36,880 bases of DNA from an uncultured Ruminococcus sp. (lineage in GTDB: Bacteria > Bacillota > Clostridia > Oscillospirales > Ruminococcaceae). How positions within the stretch are numbered: the stretch's first letter is position 1; each line of letters starts with the position of its first letter. The notes beneath the pieces were generated by a model. That model was given only the letters and a program-made list of their open reading frames with translations. It had not been told where the DNA came from and ran no database searches. A program made the translations under genes and the position numbers. The DNA lies in contig NZ_CACWPP010000027.1 in the NCBI RefSeq assembly GCF_902762735.1, forward strand, positions 1-36,880. Direction: 5' to 3'. Below are positions 16,532 through 25,026 of this stretch, piece after piece.

Positions 16532-17706
16532 TATTTGTTCAGAAATTTCAGATTTTTCTCGATAAGTTCGCATCTCTGCTTTACGCAGTCCACCGACCTC
16601 AGCGGGTCAGACGGGGTGTTGAAGGTGTAGTCCACCAGCTTGTCGATGGTGGTAGCGGCTACATGCACTCTTGTGTCGCTGGAAGCGTAGTAGATGTAGA
16701 CCTCGCCCTTTTCGTTGACCACTGCGCCGTTGGTGAAGCAGACATTCGATACATCGCCCACCCTTTCACGCCCGTGAGGAGCGATAAACACGCCCGATGG
16801 TGCGGCAATCAGCTTTTTGGGGTCGTTGAGGTCGGTTGCAAAAACGTAGATGACATATCTGAGACCTGCCGCAGTGTTGCGAACGCCGTGTGCGATATGT
16901 ATCCAGCCCCTTTCGGTCTTGATGGGCACTGCGCCAGCGCCGTTCTTTGACTCGGTGATGGTGTGGTATATTCTTGGGGAGACCACAACTTCTTCTGTGC
17001 ATATTACGGGGTCGGTAATATCCTCGCAAAGCCCGAAGCACACGCCTCCGCCCGAACCTGTTTCGATGAAATCGTCCTGCGGGCGGGTGTAGAACGCATA
17101 TTTGCCTTCAACAAATTCGGGGTGCAGAACAACGTTCCTCTGCTGGGGTGACTTTGATCTCAGGTTCGGCAGACGCTCCCACGTTTTCAGGTCTTTGGTC
17201 CTGACAATGCCCGCCTGCGCAACAGCGGCGGAAAGGTCGTTCACCGACTTGTCCTTGCTCTCAGAACAGAAAACGCCGTATATCCAGCCGTCCTCGTGCT
17301 GAGTAAGGCGCATGTCGTAGACGTTTGTTTCATCGGGTTCGGTATCGGGAAGCTGAACAGGGAAGTCCCAAAAACGGAAACCCTCTGTGGGCGACTCGCT
17401 CTCAGCTACCGCGAAAAAGCTCTTTCTGTCGTTGCCCTCAACTCTTGCAACCAGGTAATATTTGCCGTTCATGTAAATAGCGCCCGAATTCAGCACCGCG
17501 TTAATGCCAAGTCTTTCCATAAAGTAAGGATTGGAAGCGGGGTCAAAGTCATAGCGCCATATCAGCGGGGCGTGGGCGGCGGTAAGTACAGGGTGTACAT
17601 ATCTGTCATAGATGCCGTTATAGCTGCCCGAGACCTTGTTAGGGCGGGTTATGAGCGCTTCATAGCGGGCGTTCTCTCTTGCGAAGTTAGTTTCAAAAAT
17701 ACTCAT
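16531..17706 (-). CDS. 4-O-beta-D-mannosyl-D-glucose phosphorylase (GH130 subfamily 1)
   Basis: Phosphorolyses mannosyl-1,4-glucose to mannose 1-phosphate and glucose, the last step of beta-mannan use; it lacks a signal peptide, so it acts in the cytosol. 391 residues. Visible features of the subfamily: [39 protein letters not shown], and [21 protein letters not shown], in which D131 aligns with the catalytic aspartate known for the Bacteroides fragilis enzyme. R. albus has well-studied enzymes of this type. It stands alone here: no mannobiose epimerase, mannanase or transporter adjoins it. It has its own promoter and a LacI/CcpA-like operator upstream. The start codon is preceded by GAGG. 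Specificity for mannosylglucose over mannooligosaccharide is inferred from subfamily motifs. Confidence 0.9.
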   Translation of the reverse strand: MSIFETNFARENARYEALITRPNKVSGSYNGIYDRYVHPVLTAAHAPLIWRYDFDPASNPYFMERLGINAVLNSGAIYMNGKYYLVARVEGNDRKSFFAVAESESPTEGFRFWDFPVQLPDTEPDETNVYDMRLTQHEDGWIYGVFCSESKDKSVNDLSAAVAQAGIVRTKDLKTWERLPNLRSKSPQQRNVVLHPEFVEGKYAFYTRPQDDFIETGSGGGVCFGLCEDITDPVICTEEVVVSPRIYHTITESKNGAGAVPIKTERGWIHIAHGVRNTAAGLRYVIYVFATDLNDPKKLIAAPSGVFIAPHGRERVGDVSNVCFTNGAVVNEKGEVYIYYASSDTRVHVAATTIDKLVDYTFNTPSDPLRSVDCVKQRCELIEKNLKFLNK

Positions 17707-17744
17707 TGATGCACCTCATTCTCATAATTTAACGTATGTGTCAT

Positions 17745-17773
17745 AGTATAGCGCAATTTTTCCGAAATTGCAA
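17745..17773 (-). promoter_or_regulatory. Promoter of the GH130 gene
   Basis: Read on the minus strand: TTGCAA (17773-17768), 17-base spacer, TATACT (17750-17745). Confidence 0.75.
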
Positions 17774-17787
17774 GGGGGTAATCTGCA

Positions 17788-17801
17788 AGCAATCGTTTAC
17801 A
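17788..17801 (-). promoter_or_regulatory. LacI/CcpA-family operator candidate (cre-like)
   Basis: The minus strand reads TGTAAACGATTGCT, which fits the cre consensus TGWAARCGYTWNCW with one mismatch. It sits 14 bases upstream of the -35 box, a position compatible with activation or with a local LacI-type regulator. This is a sequence match only. Confidence 0.5.
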
Positions 17802-17824
17802 CCCGAAATTTTGTCAAATGCACA

Positions 17825-17850
17825 AACGAGGGCTGTATTTAGCCCTCGTT
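17825..17850 (-). terminator. Terminator of the sortase operon
   Basis: AACGAGGGCT (17825-17834) pairs perfectly with AGCCCTCGTT (17841-17850) around GTATTT. It is the first hairpin after the sortase stop on the minus strand; the following T tract is short (TTT). Confidence 0.6.
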
Positions 17851-17886
17851 AAATATATTATATCACAATTTTTCATATTGAAAGAA

Positions 17887-17932
17887 TCCCAATTTGGTTG
17901 TGTATCATCAGCAATACACATCAAAATTGGGA
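17887..17932 (-). mobile_element. MITE-like element, internally deleted short copy (46 bp)
   Basis: Identical at both ends to the 98-bp element but lacking its central 52 bases, including the GC-rich hairpin. The first 19 bases equal the right end of the copy at 3098 read inward, and the last 27 equal its other end with at most one difference. The missing segment is flanked in the long copies by a TGTAT direct repeat, which could explain the deletion. One extra base on each side is followed by TTGAAAGA (17878-17885) and TTGAAATA (17934-17941), an 8-bp target duplication with one mismatch. It lies 23 bases downstream of the sortase stop. Confidence 0.85.
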
Positions 17933-17955
17933 GTTGAAATAATAGTGTGCGATCG

Positions 17956-18621
17956 TCATTTTTTGAGAACACATCGGCAGGTAACACGGCTGTAACCGCT
18001 CCATGTGCAGGTGAACAGGGTCATATCCCAGTCGGTTTTTGCCCCTGCGAACATTTTGTTGCCGTCCCAGCCGCTGATAAGCTCGGTATAGCTTATCTCG
18101 TAGGTGAATTTTCTGCCATTCAGGTCAGTGAATATAACCTCATCTCCCGTGCGAAGTTCTTCGAGACTGTCAAAAAAACCTGCGTAATTATGTGAGCATA
18201 TGATAAGGTCGCGCCCTGCCCGTGTGCCGCTGTACTGACACGGTGCTATGTTCATATCGTCATAGCTCCAGCCTTTTATGACAGGAAATTCCTGCCCCAG
18301 TGTGGGCATGGTCAACAGTCCCATATAGATCCTGCCGTCAATATCGACAGTGGGAGCTTCCTCTTCAGCGGGCGGCTCAGGTTCATCTGTGTGCGATATT
18401 TCTTCCTGTTCAAACACAGCGAACGGCGATGCGCTTTCGATATTATCTTCCTGCTGAGGCTGTTCGGGTATCTTGTTTTCCAGTTTGACAAGCACGTTGT
18501 CCATTGCAGCTTTGCTTTTTGATTCGTGATAGTAATTATACGCAACAAGGAGCAGCGCTGCGGTTATCAGCGCTGCTCCCAGAACTATCATTATGCGTCC
18601 GATAATGCGTCTTTTAGCCAT
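17956..18621 (-). CDS. Sortase (membrane transpeptidase)
   Basis: Cuts the LPXTG motif of surface proteins and links them to peptidoglycan or to pilin subunits. 221 residues: a lysine/arginine-rich start, one N-terminal membrane helix (about 8-28), a variable acidic linker, then the sortase barrel. The catalytic triad is visible: H144 in ICSHN, C205 in TLFTCT and R212 in SGYSRV. It follows its likely substrate by only 15 bases in the same operon. It is shorter than pilus-type class C enzymes and has no C-terminal membrane helix, so class D/E-like or class B-like; I cannot decide between them. A terminator lies about 105 bases beyond the stop. Confidence 0.9.
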   Translation of the reverse strand: MAKRRIIGRIMIVLGAALITAALLLVAYNYYHESKSKAAMDNVLVKLENKIPEQPQQEDNIESASPFAVFEQEEISHTDEPEPPAEEEAPTVDIDGRIYMGLLTMPTLGQEFPVIKGWSYDDMNIAPCQYSGTRAGRDLIICSHNYAGFFDSLEELRTGDEVIFTDLNGRKFTYEISYTELISGWDGNKMFAGAKTDWDMTLFTCTWSGYSRVTCRCVLKK

Positions 18622-18636
18622 TATTCACGCTATCCT

Positions 18637-19833
18637 CTAGTTTCCTTTTTTTCTGCTCACTCTAAGACCTGCCGCCATAAGCAGTAAGCCTGCGCCTGCC
18701 ATTATCGGTACAGGCCACCAGAGTGAACCTGTCTGCGGCAGGGAAGTATTAGTTGTGCCTCCGCCTGTGCCTGTTCCCGTACCTGTAACAGAGTCAGACT
18801 TGCTGTCGTTAGGTTTCGAGCTGTCCCGACTGCTTACAGCCGAGTCCTTAGAACTGCTGTTGTCCTCACTTGTGATCTGTTCAGTGTTTGACGAGTCTCC
18901 TTGAGGTTTGTGGCTGTCAGCTTCTGAGGTGATGATCTCTCCGCTGTTGTCAGAATTGGTCGCACTGTCCTTATTGCTGCTGTCATCGGGCGTGTGTATG
19001 TCGCTGCTGCCCGAATCATAGCCGTCAGGCAGGCTCGAATCATCAGTATAGGTGTTTTCTATCCTGAAAACTGTACCCGCTTCCTTATAAATAACAGTAC
19101 AGCCGTCGGGTATCTCGGTTTCCTTGACGTTCCATACAGCCCTGCTGTCACCTGTCCAGTAATACTTCCAGCCATTTTCCTTATTCAGCGTGACCGTTTC
19201 TGCAAGCACGTTATCTTTGTAGATCTCAACACTTATGCTTTCGGGCAGAGTTCTTGTCTCAGCGTTCAGCCATATCTTTTCAACGCCGTATTCAGAGGTC
19301 TCAGCTGTAATATCCTCTGTTGAGAATTTTGCATAGATATTGATATTTCCGCTTTTCAGCTGATCTTCGCTGAATTCCGTCAGCATCGACGCAGGTATGA
19401 ACTTTTTGTTTTCGACAATGACCTCACTGCCGACTACCAGAAAAATGCCTTCCCCAACACCTGTCAGCACAGCGCTGCCATTTTCGTCGGATGCCGCTTC
19501 TGATAAGGCTTTCAGCTTATCGAGCTTTGCATAATTTGCCAGCGTGTTAGCCGCGTTCTGCACCTCAGAAGTTGTGCTTGCTTTGCTCAGGTCAACAGGG
19601 TAGCCCGCGAAATCACCTGTCAGCATATAGACCGAGCCGTTTTTTTCACCGACCCTGAACAGCTGCCACTGCACGCCCTCAATGCCTTTATCATGCTGTT
19701 TTGCAATAATATTTAGCTCAGCCTGTGCCGCCTTTGCAGGAAGCGCCAAAAAGTTTATCATACACATCAATATCGCCAGCACGCACATTAACGCGCCGCT
19801 TATTTGCAGAAATTTTGCTTTTTTGTGTGTCAT
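18637..19833 (-). CDS. LPQTG-anchored Cna-B/SpaA-like surface protein
   Basis: A 398-residue secreted, wall-anchored protein. Signal peptide about 1-35 (ALPAKAA), a pilin-like N-terminal domain (about 37-180), a Cna-B domain (about 190-285) beginning YGVEKIWLN and ending IENTY, with lysine and asparagine placed for an isopeptide bond. Then a Ser/Asp/Thr-rich stalk (about 286-360), LPQTG (365-369), a membrane helix and the tail RKKGN. The N-terminal part (GVQWQLFRVG, YMLTGDFAGYPVDL) resembles a second SpaA-type domain. It is the first gene of a two-gene operon with the sortase, behind a perfect promoter. It may be a minor adhesin or pilus-like subunit; no other pilin gene is nearby. Confidence 0.9.
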   Translation of the reverse strand: MTHKKAKFLQISGALMCVLAILMCMINFLALPAKAAQAELNIIAKQHDKGIEGVQWQLFRVGEKNGSVYMLTGDFAGYPVDLSKASTTSEVQNAANTLANYAKLDKLKALSEAASDENGSAVLTGVGEGIFLVVGSEVIVENKKFIPASMLTEFSEDQLKSGNINIYAKFSTEDITAETSEYGVEKIWLNAETRTLPESISVEIYKDNVLAETVTLNKENGWKYYWTGDSRAVWNVKETEIPDGCTVIYKEAGTVFRIENTYTDDSSLPDGYDSGSSDIHTPDDSSNKDSATNSDNSGEIITSEADSHKPQGDSSNTEQITSEDNSSSKDSAVSSRDSSKPNDSKSDSVTGTGTGTGGGTTNTSLPQTGSLWWPVPIMAGAGLLLMAAGLRVSRKKGN

Positions 19834-19915
19834 ATCATACTGCTCCTTAACAATTATAAAGTTTAAATACGAATTAATTACTAAAAATGTAAAAAGGTAC
19901 TAATCTATTAAATAA

Positions 19916-19944
19916 ATTATAGCATTTATCGTTTGATTTGTCAA
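19916..19944 (-). promoter_or_regulatory. Promoter of the LPXTG-sortase operon
   Basis: Minus strand: TTGACA (19944-19939), 17-base spacer, TATAAT (19921-19916), a perfect consensus. The untranslated leader is about 75 bases. The remainder of 19834-20080 shows nothing else. Confidence 0.88.
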
Positions 19945-20078
19945 TAGTATTTTATTAAGCACATAAGATGTGTTCATGCTTCATTAATTTTCTTTGGAGA
20001 ATAACACGTAAATACGCCGTTTTCAATAGTTAAAATATGCTATCAATTATAGAACAAATGTAAATTTTTTATGAATGC

Positions 20079-20108
20079 AAAAAGCCGACCTTTGATCGGG
20101 TCGGCTTT
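20079..20108 (-). terminator. Terminator of the beta-helix gene
   Basis: AAAGCCGACC (20081-20090) pairs with GGTCGGCTTT (20099-20108); on the minus strand it is followed by TTTTTGC. It lies 23 bases beyond the stop of the beta-helix gene. Confidence 0.8.
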
Positions 20109-20130
20109 GTAATATTTTGTATGATTTTTG

Positions 20131-22608
20131 TCAGAACCACAGCCCGTAGAAAGGAATATCGCTTGTGGTATTCAGCCTTCGTGAATAAATGCGCAGGCTG
20201 TTTATGTTCTTGGCGTTGTCGAGCGCTCCCAGCAGTTCCGAATTTTCGTTGGGTTTTCGTATCTCGCTGTTCAGCGAAGGTGCGGCGCTTATGGTCTTGA
20301 CCTCGTATTTTTCACTTGATCTTCCTGTCAGTACCATAGAAGTGTTTGTGCCTGCGCTGACAGTCGAACCTTTTGTCAGGCTGATATTAAAATCGAATTC
20401 CTTAAAACCGTAAAATTCACCGCAGCCTGTAATTACAGCAGTTGCCTTGCCTGCTGCAAGATTATTGTAGTACTTGACTTTGTAATCAATATCCTTCTGA
20501 AGTTTCTGTCCCTCCAGGCTTAAATTGAAATCAGGTTCTATCCTTTTTCCGCTGTATCTGTATACCTTTCCTATATCGGAAGTGCATTCATTCAGCGGAG
20601 CTTTAGTTCTGACAGTGATCGTATCCGAACTGCTTTCAGTCCGCTCACTGCCTGTATCGAGAATTGAATCCACCCTGTATTCAAACTTAGTTTTTGAGGG
20701 CAGCATCTCGTCGATATAGCTTGGTGTGCTGACCAGTGCCACTTCCTCAAATACATCATCTGTGTCAGCTTTTCTGCGCTTTACAGAATAACCGTCTGTA
20801 CTGCCTTTGCTTAGCCATGAGATCTGTACATGATCTCCGTAAACGCCGTCAGCAGTCAGTGCTGTTACAGGCATGGCGAATATCTGTCCCGCATATTTTG
20901 CACTGTTGTTATCTGTAAAGTCATTATTGTTGACAAACGCAGTGGAATTCTCTCCTGCGCTGATGCCTGCCGTGACACAGCCGCTTATGGTATTTCCTGT
21001 TATATTAATATCAGTCGTATCTTCTATCTGTACACCGCTTGCGTCACTTCCTGTTATTGTATTGCCCTTTATCGCGGCATCTGAACCTCCGTTAACAGCG
21101 ATGGCGCTTTGAACGGAGTTCTGTATGGTGTTGCCCGTTATTTTCAGCGAAGCGTTTTTATCGACCGATATTCCGCTTGCGGCACTGTTCATGCAGTTGT
21201 TTGACTCCAAAACGTTGCCAGCCCCTCCCACAACTGCTATCGAATGGTAATTACTGCCTATCATGCTGTTATTTTTTACGGTAACTTCGTTGGAGTATTT
21301 GACGTTTATCAGGTTGTTCTCATATAAATCGCCGTCAGCCGCAGTGCCAAGAACGTTAGAATCAACTATAACGCCCGATGCATCGGTCATCTGTAAAGCG
21401 GTTCCCGCTGTGGTGATGTTGTTTGACTCTATCAGAACGCCCTCAACTTTATAATCGTGGTCGGGGAAAGTGCTGTTCTGCACCAGTTTTCCATACAGGT
21501 TCACGCCGAACGGTTTCGGACATTCATCAGTGACTGTCGTAACTATATTGTTGCCTTTTATAATAGTATCCGAAAAATCGTTTATCTTGTCATACACCCC
21601 GCCGTAGCCTGCAACAGGTGCGTTATACCCCGATACTTCCAGATAAGTCATGTTTTTGAAATCAATACCGCTTCCCACGTTAGTCATTGTATTGTTCTCA
21701 ATGGTGCATCTGCGGTAGTTCTCCATTATTATAGCCGAATCATATATGTTATTGAAAGTATTGTCGCTTATCCGAAAATTTGTGTAATACTCACCTATTG
21801 TAGCAGAGTGTGAACCAATACCGCGCATCAGGTCATAAAAACTGTTGTTCTTGATGACCACGTTATCGCATGGCGTATCGTCAAAGGGTTCAAACCCGAC
21901 AAAGAGGTTCTCGTTGTTAAGTATATCGAACTGTATCGCCTCTTTGTATTTAGGACCGTAATACTGGTGAAAACTGCACCCCTCTACCGTGACATTCTTT
22001 ATTCCGCCAAGTTCCAGCAGGTGACAGTTGAAATTGTCTTTGAAATCAACGTTTTTCACCCACAGGTCATGCAGATGTCCCATCCTGATAGTTGAAAACG
22101 CCTTAACGTTTCCGCCGTAGGTGTTGCCGTCAAGACAGCCGCCCTCAATTATAATGTTATGCGTGCTGTTGAAGCCGCCTTTTGAATTCTCCAGGTAATT
22201 CATTATCAGACAGCCGCCCTGAAAATCCTTCCTCAGTGTGGCATTCTGAAGGTAAAGCCATGTGTTTGAGTGAATGTACAGACAGCTTCCTATACTGTAA
22301 GTACCCTCAGGCACGATAACTTTTACCTGTGTTTTGTCGCTTGCATGGTCGCCTGCATAATCAAGCGCTTTCTGAATGGCGGCGGCAGAGTTCTTGCTGC
22401 CTGTGCTGTCTGCCCCGAAGTCTGCAACATTAATGGCAACAGCCGATTCATATCCGCTTATCGAAGCACCTGTCGCATCAGAACCCGAGATGGTGCTGTA
22501 ATCATAAGCGCTTGCAGTCAATAAAAACTGCCCTGACGCAAGCAAGACCGCAGCAAAAATTGCAGCAGTCCACCGAGACAGGGCAAGACCAAATCTGTTT
22601 AAGCCCAC
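20131..22608 (-). CDS. Secreted right-handed parallel beta-helix protein with FN3-like C-terminal domain
   Basis: An 825-residue exported protein. A signal peptide (about 1-34, ending LLTASA) is followed by a pectate-lyase-type beta-helix start (about 58-150: VADFGADSTG, AIQKALDYA, VPEGTYSIGS, with LYIHSNTWLYLQNATL). Many short turns with N-N-x-I/F ladders follow (about 150-570: NNSFYDL, ENNTMTNVGSGIDF, GNTITGSDASGV). An FN3-like domain (about 580-670: ALTADGVYGDHVQISW) comes next, then a small Ig-like segment with YNNLAAGKATAVITG. There is no LPXTG. Proteins of this type bind or cut polysaccharides, but catalytic residues cannot be identified, so the substrate is unknown. The start is GTG behind AAAGGA. 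It has its own perfect promoter and a leader hairpin. Confidence 0.82.
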   Translation of the reverse strand: MGLNRFGLALSRWTAAIFAAVLLASGQFLLTASAYDYSTISGSDATGASISGYESAVAINVADFGADSTGSKNSAAAIQKALDYAGDHASDKTQVKVIVPEGTYSIGSCLYIHSNTWLYLQNATLRKDFQGGCLIMNYLENSKGGFNSTHNIIIEGGCLDGNTYGGNVKAFSTIRMGHLHDLWVKNVDFKDNFNCHLLELGGIKNVTVEGCSFHQYYGPKYKEAIQFDILNNENLFVGFEPFDDTPCDNVVIKNNSFYDLMRGIGSHSATIGEYYTNFRISDNTFNNIYDSAIIMENYRRCTIENNTMTNVGSGIDFKNMTYLEVSGYNAPVAGYGGVYDKINDFSDTIIKGNNIVTTVTDECPKPFGVNLYGKLVQNSTFPDHDYKVEGVLIESNNITTAGTALQMTDASGVIVDSNVLGTAADGDLYENNLINVKYSNEVTVKNNSMIGSNYHSIAVVGGAGNVLESNNCMNSAASGISVDKNASLKITGNTIQNSVQSAIAVNGGSDAAIKGNTITGSDASGVQIEDTTDINITGNTISGCVTAGISAGENSTAFVNNNDFTDNNSAKYAGQIFAMPVTALTADGVYGDHVQISWLSKGSTDGYSVKRRKADTDDVFEEVALVSTPSYIDEMLPSKTKFEYRVDSILDTGSERTESSSDTITVRTKAPLNECTSDIGKVYRYSGKRIEPDFNLSLEGQKLQKDIDYKVKYYNNLAAGKATAVITGCGEFYGFKEFDFNISLTKGSTVSAGTNTSMVLTGRSSEKYEVKTISAAPSLNSEIRKPNENSELLGALDNAKNINSLRIYSRRLNTTSDIPFYGLWF

Positions 22609-22639
22609 TAAGCCTCTATCCTTTCGCTTATCTTCTCAC

Positions 22640-22684
22640 AAAAAAAGTCTGTCTGCGGCGTTTTATATTTATCTGCCGTCAGAC
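22640..22684 (-). promoter_or_regulatory. Leader hairpin with T tract (possible attenuator) before the beta-helix gene
   Basis: In the 5' leader, read on the minus strand, GTCTGACGGC (22684-22675) pairs with GCCGCAGAC (22659-22651) with one bulged A. After four more bases comes a run of seven T (22646-22640). This looks like an imperfect intrinsic terminator inside the leader. No anti-terminator partner or known riboswitch motif is apparent. Confidence 0.35.
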
Positions 22685-22708
22685 GAATTAAAATATTTAC
22701 ACAAATAT

Positions 22709-22737
22709 ATTATACCATCAAACCTTTGATTTGTCAA
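22709..22737 (-). promoter_or_regulatory. Promoter of the beta-helix gene
   Basis: Minus strand: TTGACA (22737-22732), 17-base spacer, TATAAT (22714-22709), a perfect consensus, giving a leader of about 95 bases. Confidence 0.87.
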
Positions 22738-22774
22738 GCATTTCGGGCTGTTATGACCTGTTTTCAGCTATTTG

Positions 22775-23137
22775 TCAGTGTTCTTTCACATAATGTATGA
22801 ACTCTTCTTTATGGTCGAGAAGAAAGTACATCTCAGCCAAAGTGACGAACGACTCGGCGGGAGAACTGCCAAATTCTTCCGCCACAGCGTCGATGATATG
22901 CACAGTTTTGCCGTCAGACGCGATGATATATTGATTACCGTCAAGGAAAATGCCGACGCGCTTTGTGTCAGTGTTTAGCATATCACCGTATTTTAGCTTT
23001 TTTTCGGTGTCGTCAGCCGCAAGAAAACCTTTTATCAATGCTATGTCATCGCTGTCGCCCACATCTGCAAAAAGAAAGTCAGCCAGCTTTTCCGAGATAC
23101 TTCTGCCGTATTTTTTCACGATCTCTTCAACAGTCAT
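22775..23137 (-). CDS. Small acidic protein of unknown function
   Basis: 120 residues, cytosolic by appearance: no signal peptide and no membrane helix. It is mostly alpha-helical at both ends (TVEEIVKKYGRSISEKLADFLF and AESFVTLAEMYFLLDHKEEF, quoted in part) with a likely beta-hairpin in the middle (RVGIFLDGNQYIIASDGKTV). I do not recognise a family. The start is well supported by GAGGTGAT 7 bases upstream and by a perfect promoter. It is divergent from gapA and upstream of the beta-helix gene, which has its own promoter, so neither neighbour suggests a role. Confidence 0.75.
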   Translation of the reverse strand: MTVEEIVKKYGRSISEKLADFLFADVGDSDDIALIKGFLAADDTEKKLKYGDMLNTDTKRVGIFLDGNQYIIASDGKTVHIIDAVAEEFGSSPAESFVTLAEMYFLLDHKEEFIHYVKEH

Positions 23138-23159
23138 TTTATCACCTCACATCAATACA

Positions 23160-23188
23160 ATTATATTACAGAAGCGCCGTGATGTCAA
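23160..23188 (-). promoter_or_regulatory. Promoter of the small gene 22775-23137
   Basis: Minus strand: TTGACA (23188-23183), 17-base spacer, TATAAT (23165-23160), a perfect consensus. Confidence 0.87.
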
Positions 23189-23275
23189 CATTATGCCAAA
23201 ATTTCCACCAATACCGATATATACTGAACAGAATGACCAAGTTTTAAAAAATATAAAGTTTTTTTGGAAAAAGAC

Positions 23276-23304
23276 TTGAAAAGTTCGGGCAAATGGTGTA
23301 TAAT
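23276..23304 (+). promoter_or_regulatory. gapA: Promoter of gapA
   Basis: TTGAAA (23276-23281), 17-base spacer, TATAAT (23299-23304). AGGAGGT follows at 23324-23330 before the start codon. Confidence 0.85.
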
Positions 23305-23338
23305 AGATACAGAAATTTTTTCTAGGAGGTACAATACA

Positions 23339-24379
23339 ATGGCAAATGTAAAAGTTGCAATTAATGGTTTTGGTCGTATCGGCCGTCTGGCTTTCAGACA
23401 GATGTTCGGTGCAGAGGGTTATGAGATCGTTGCTATCAACGACCTGACTAAGCCTTCTATGCTGGCTAACCTGCTGAAGTTCGATACCGCTCAGGGCGGT
23501 TACTGCGGCAGAATAGGTGAGAACACTCACACTGTTTCCGCTGATGACGAGGCTAACACCATCACTGTTGACGGCAAGACCCTGCAGATCTACGCTAAGG
23601 CTAACGCTGCTGAGCTGCCTTGGGGCGAGCTGGGTGTTGACGTTGTTCTGGAGTGCACAGGTTTCTACTGCTCAAAGGCTAAGAGCCAGGCTCACATTGA
23701 TGCCGGCGCTAAGAAGGTAGTTATCTCTGCTCCTGCAGGCAACGATCTGCCTACCATCGTTTTCTCTGTTAACGAGAAGACCCTGACTAAGGATGACAAG
23801 ATCATTTCTGCTGCATCCTGCACCACTAACTGCCTGGCACCTATGGCTAAGGCTCTGAACGATTATGCTCCTATCCAGAGCGGTATCATGAGCACTATCC
23901 ACGCTTACACAGGCGATCAGATGATCCTCGATGGTCCTCACAGAAAGGGCGATATGAGAAGAGCCAGAGCTGGCGCTGCTAACATCGTTCCTAACAGCAC
24001 CGGTGCTGCTAAGGCTATCGGTCTGGTTATCCCTGAGCTGAACGGCAAGCTGATCGGTTCTGCACAGAGAGTTCCTGTTCCAACAGGTTCTACCACTATC
24101 CTGACCGCAGTTGTTAAGAAGGCTGACGTTACCGTTGAGGGTATCAACGAGGCTATGAAGGCTGCTGCTTCCGAGAGCTTCGGTTACAACACCGATCCTA
24201 TCGTTTCTTCTGACGTTATCGGCATGAGATTTGGTTCTCTGTTCGATGCTACTCAGACTATGGTTTCTAAGATCGCTGATGATCTGTTCGAGGTTCAGGT
24301 TGTTTCTTGGTACGACAACGAGAACTCCTACACTTCTCAGATGGTTAGAACTATCAAGTACTTCGCAGAGCTGGGCTAA
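23339..24379 (+). CDS. gapA: Glyceraldehyde-3-phosphate dehydrogenase
   Basis: Glycolytic enzyme that oxidises glyceraldehyde 3-phosphate with NAD to 1,3-bisphosphoglycerate. About 346 residues. The Rossmann start [15 protein letters not shown], the catalytic SCTTNC loop (about C161) and [20 protein letters not shown] and WYDNENSY are all present. The ATG at 23339 is behind a full AGGAGGT. Codon use is strongly restricted (GCT, GTT, GGT, AAG, AAC, ATC dominate), unlike neighbouring genes, as expected for a very highly expressed protein. It stands alone, with its own promoter and a strong terminator; the other lower-glycolysis genes are not adjacent. Confidence 0.98.
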   Translation: MANVKVAINGFGRIGRLAFRQMFGAEGYEIVAINDLTKPSMLANLLKFDTAQGGYCGRIGENTHTVSADDEANTITVDGKTLQIYAKANAAELPWGELGVDVVLECTGFYCSKAKSQAHIDAGAKKVVISAPAGNDLPTIVFSVNEKTLTKDDKIISAASCTTNCLAPMAKALNDYAPIQSGIMSTIHAYTGDQMILDGPHRKGDMRRARAGAANIVPNSTGAAKAIGLVIPELNGKLIGSAQRVPVPTGSTTILTAVVKKADVTVEGINEAMKAAASESFGYNTDPIVSSDVIGMRFGSLFDATQTMVSKIADDLFEVQVVSWYDNENSYTSQMVRTIKYFAELG

Positions 24380-24403
24380 TCCCCATTATTGCAACAAATA
24401 TTT

Positions 24404-24437
24404 ATCCCCCGAGGCTTCGTGCTTCGGGGGATTTTTG
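24404..24437 (+). terminator. Terminator of gapA (bidirectional)
   Basis: ATCCCCCGAGGC (24404-24415) pairs with GCTTCGGGGGAT (24421-24432) around TTCGT with one G.U pair, then TTTTT. The convergent zinc-ribbon gene ends at its edge. Confidence 0.88.
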
Positions 24438-24842
24438 TTATCTTTGATAGCCACAGCTTCTGCAAAAACGTGCTTGCGAACTGTTTTTTTCGTCACATTC
24501 AGGACATATCCAGTAAGAAGTGTTGTCGGATAAAGATTTTTTAATAGGGGTTTTGGGAGCAGTGTTATTATAATTGTGGGAAACCGGCTGTGACGGAGAA
24601 ACGGTTTTCTTTGCTGTTCCATTGTAATATGCAATATTATTCACGTTTTCGCATAATTCACCGAAAGCATATAATAAAATACTGCTAAGCCAACCAACTA
24701 CTATTCCTGCGGGTATCAAAAGAAGTGTTACCCCACCGGCAGATTTCATACCTATAATTGCTAATAAACAGCTTACAACAACTATGAATCCAAAAATAAA
24801 TTTGGCTAGACCTTTTAGTTTTTGCCCTGCGTTGTCAAACAT
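24438..24842 (-). CDS. Small membrane protein with C-terminal zinc ribbon
   Basis: About 134 residues. Two hydrophobic segments (about 14-36 FIFGFIVVVSCLLAIIG and about 40-62 VTLLLIPAGIVVGWLSSILL) form a membrane hairpin. A Ser/Thr/Asn-rich linker and a rubredoxin-like zinc ribbon at the end follow (WICPECDEKN...RFCRSCGYQR). The ATG at 24842 is chosen because GAGGAGG stands 8 bases before it; a GTG nine bases upstream overlaps that site. Function unknown; zinc-ribbon membrane proteins of this shape are common but mostly uncharacterised. It has its own perfect promoter, divergent from the XRE pair. Confidence 0.8.
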   Translation of the reverse strand: MFDNAGQKLKGLAKFIFGFIVVVSCLLAIIGMKSAGGVTLLLIPAGIVVGWLSSILLYAFGELCENVNNIAYYNGTAKKTVSPSQPVSHNYNNTAPKTPIKKSLSDNTSYWICPECDEKNSSQARFCRSCGYQR

Positions 24843-24888
24843 TTTTTTCACCTCCTCGTCTTTTTATATCCCTTATTGGGTTAATCTA

Positions 24889-24917
24889 ATTATATCATAA
24901 TTCGATTGCAATGTCAA
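24889..24917 (-). promoter_or_regulatory. Promoter of the zinc-ribbon gene
   Basis: Minus strand: TTGACA (24917-24912), 17-base spacer, TATAAT (24894-24889), a perfect consensus. Only about 45 bases separate it from the divergent XRE promoter. Confidence 0.86.
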
Positions 24918-24961
24918 CATCTTTAGAACATATAATCTCAATTAATATATTCCAAAGGTGT

Positions 24962-24990
24962 TTGTATAAACTCTAAACCTGTCGTATAAT
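24962..24990 (+). promoter_or_regulatory. Promoter of the XRE regulator pair
   Basis: TTGTAT (24962-24967), 17-base spacer, TATAAT (24985-24990). The -35 box is weak, which is usual for an autoregulated repressor. Confidence 0.65.
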
Positions 24991-25026
24991 ATAAGAAATA
25001 ATATTTATTGAGTGTGGGGTTGTTCT

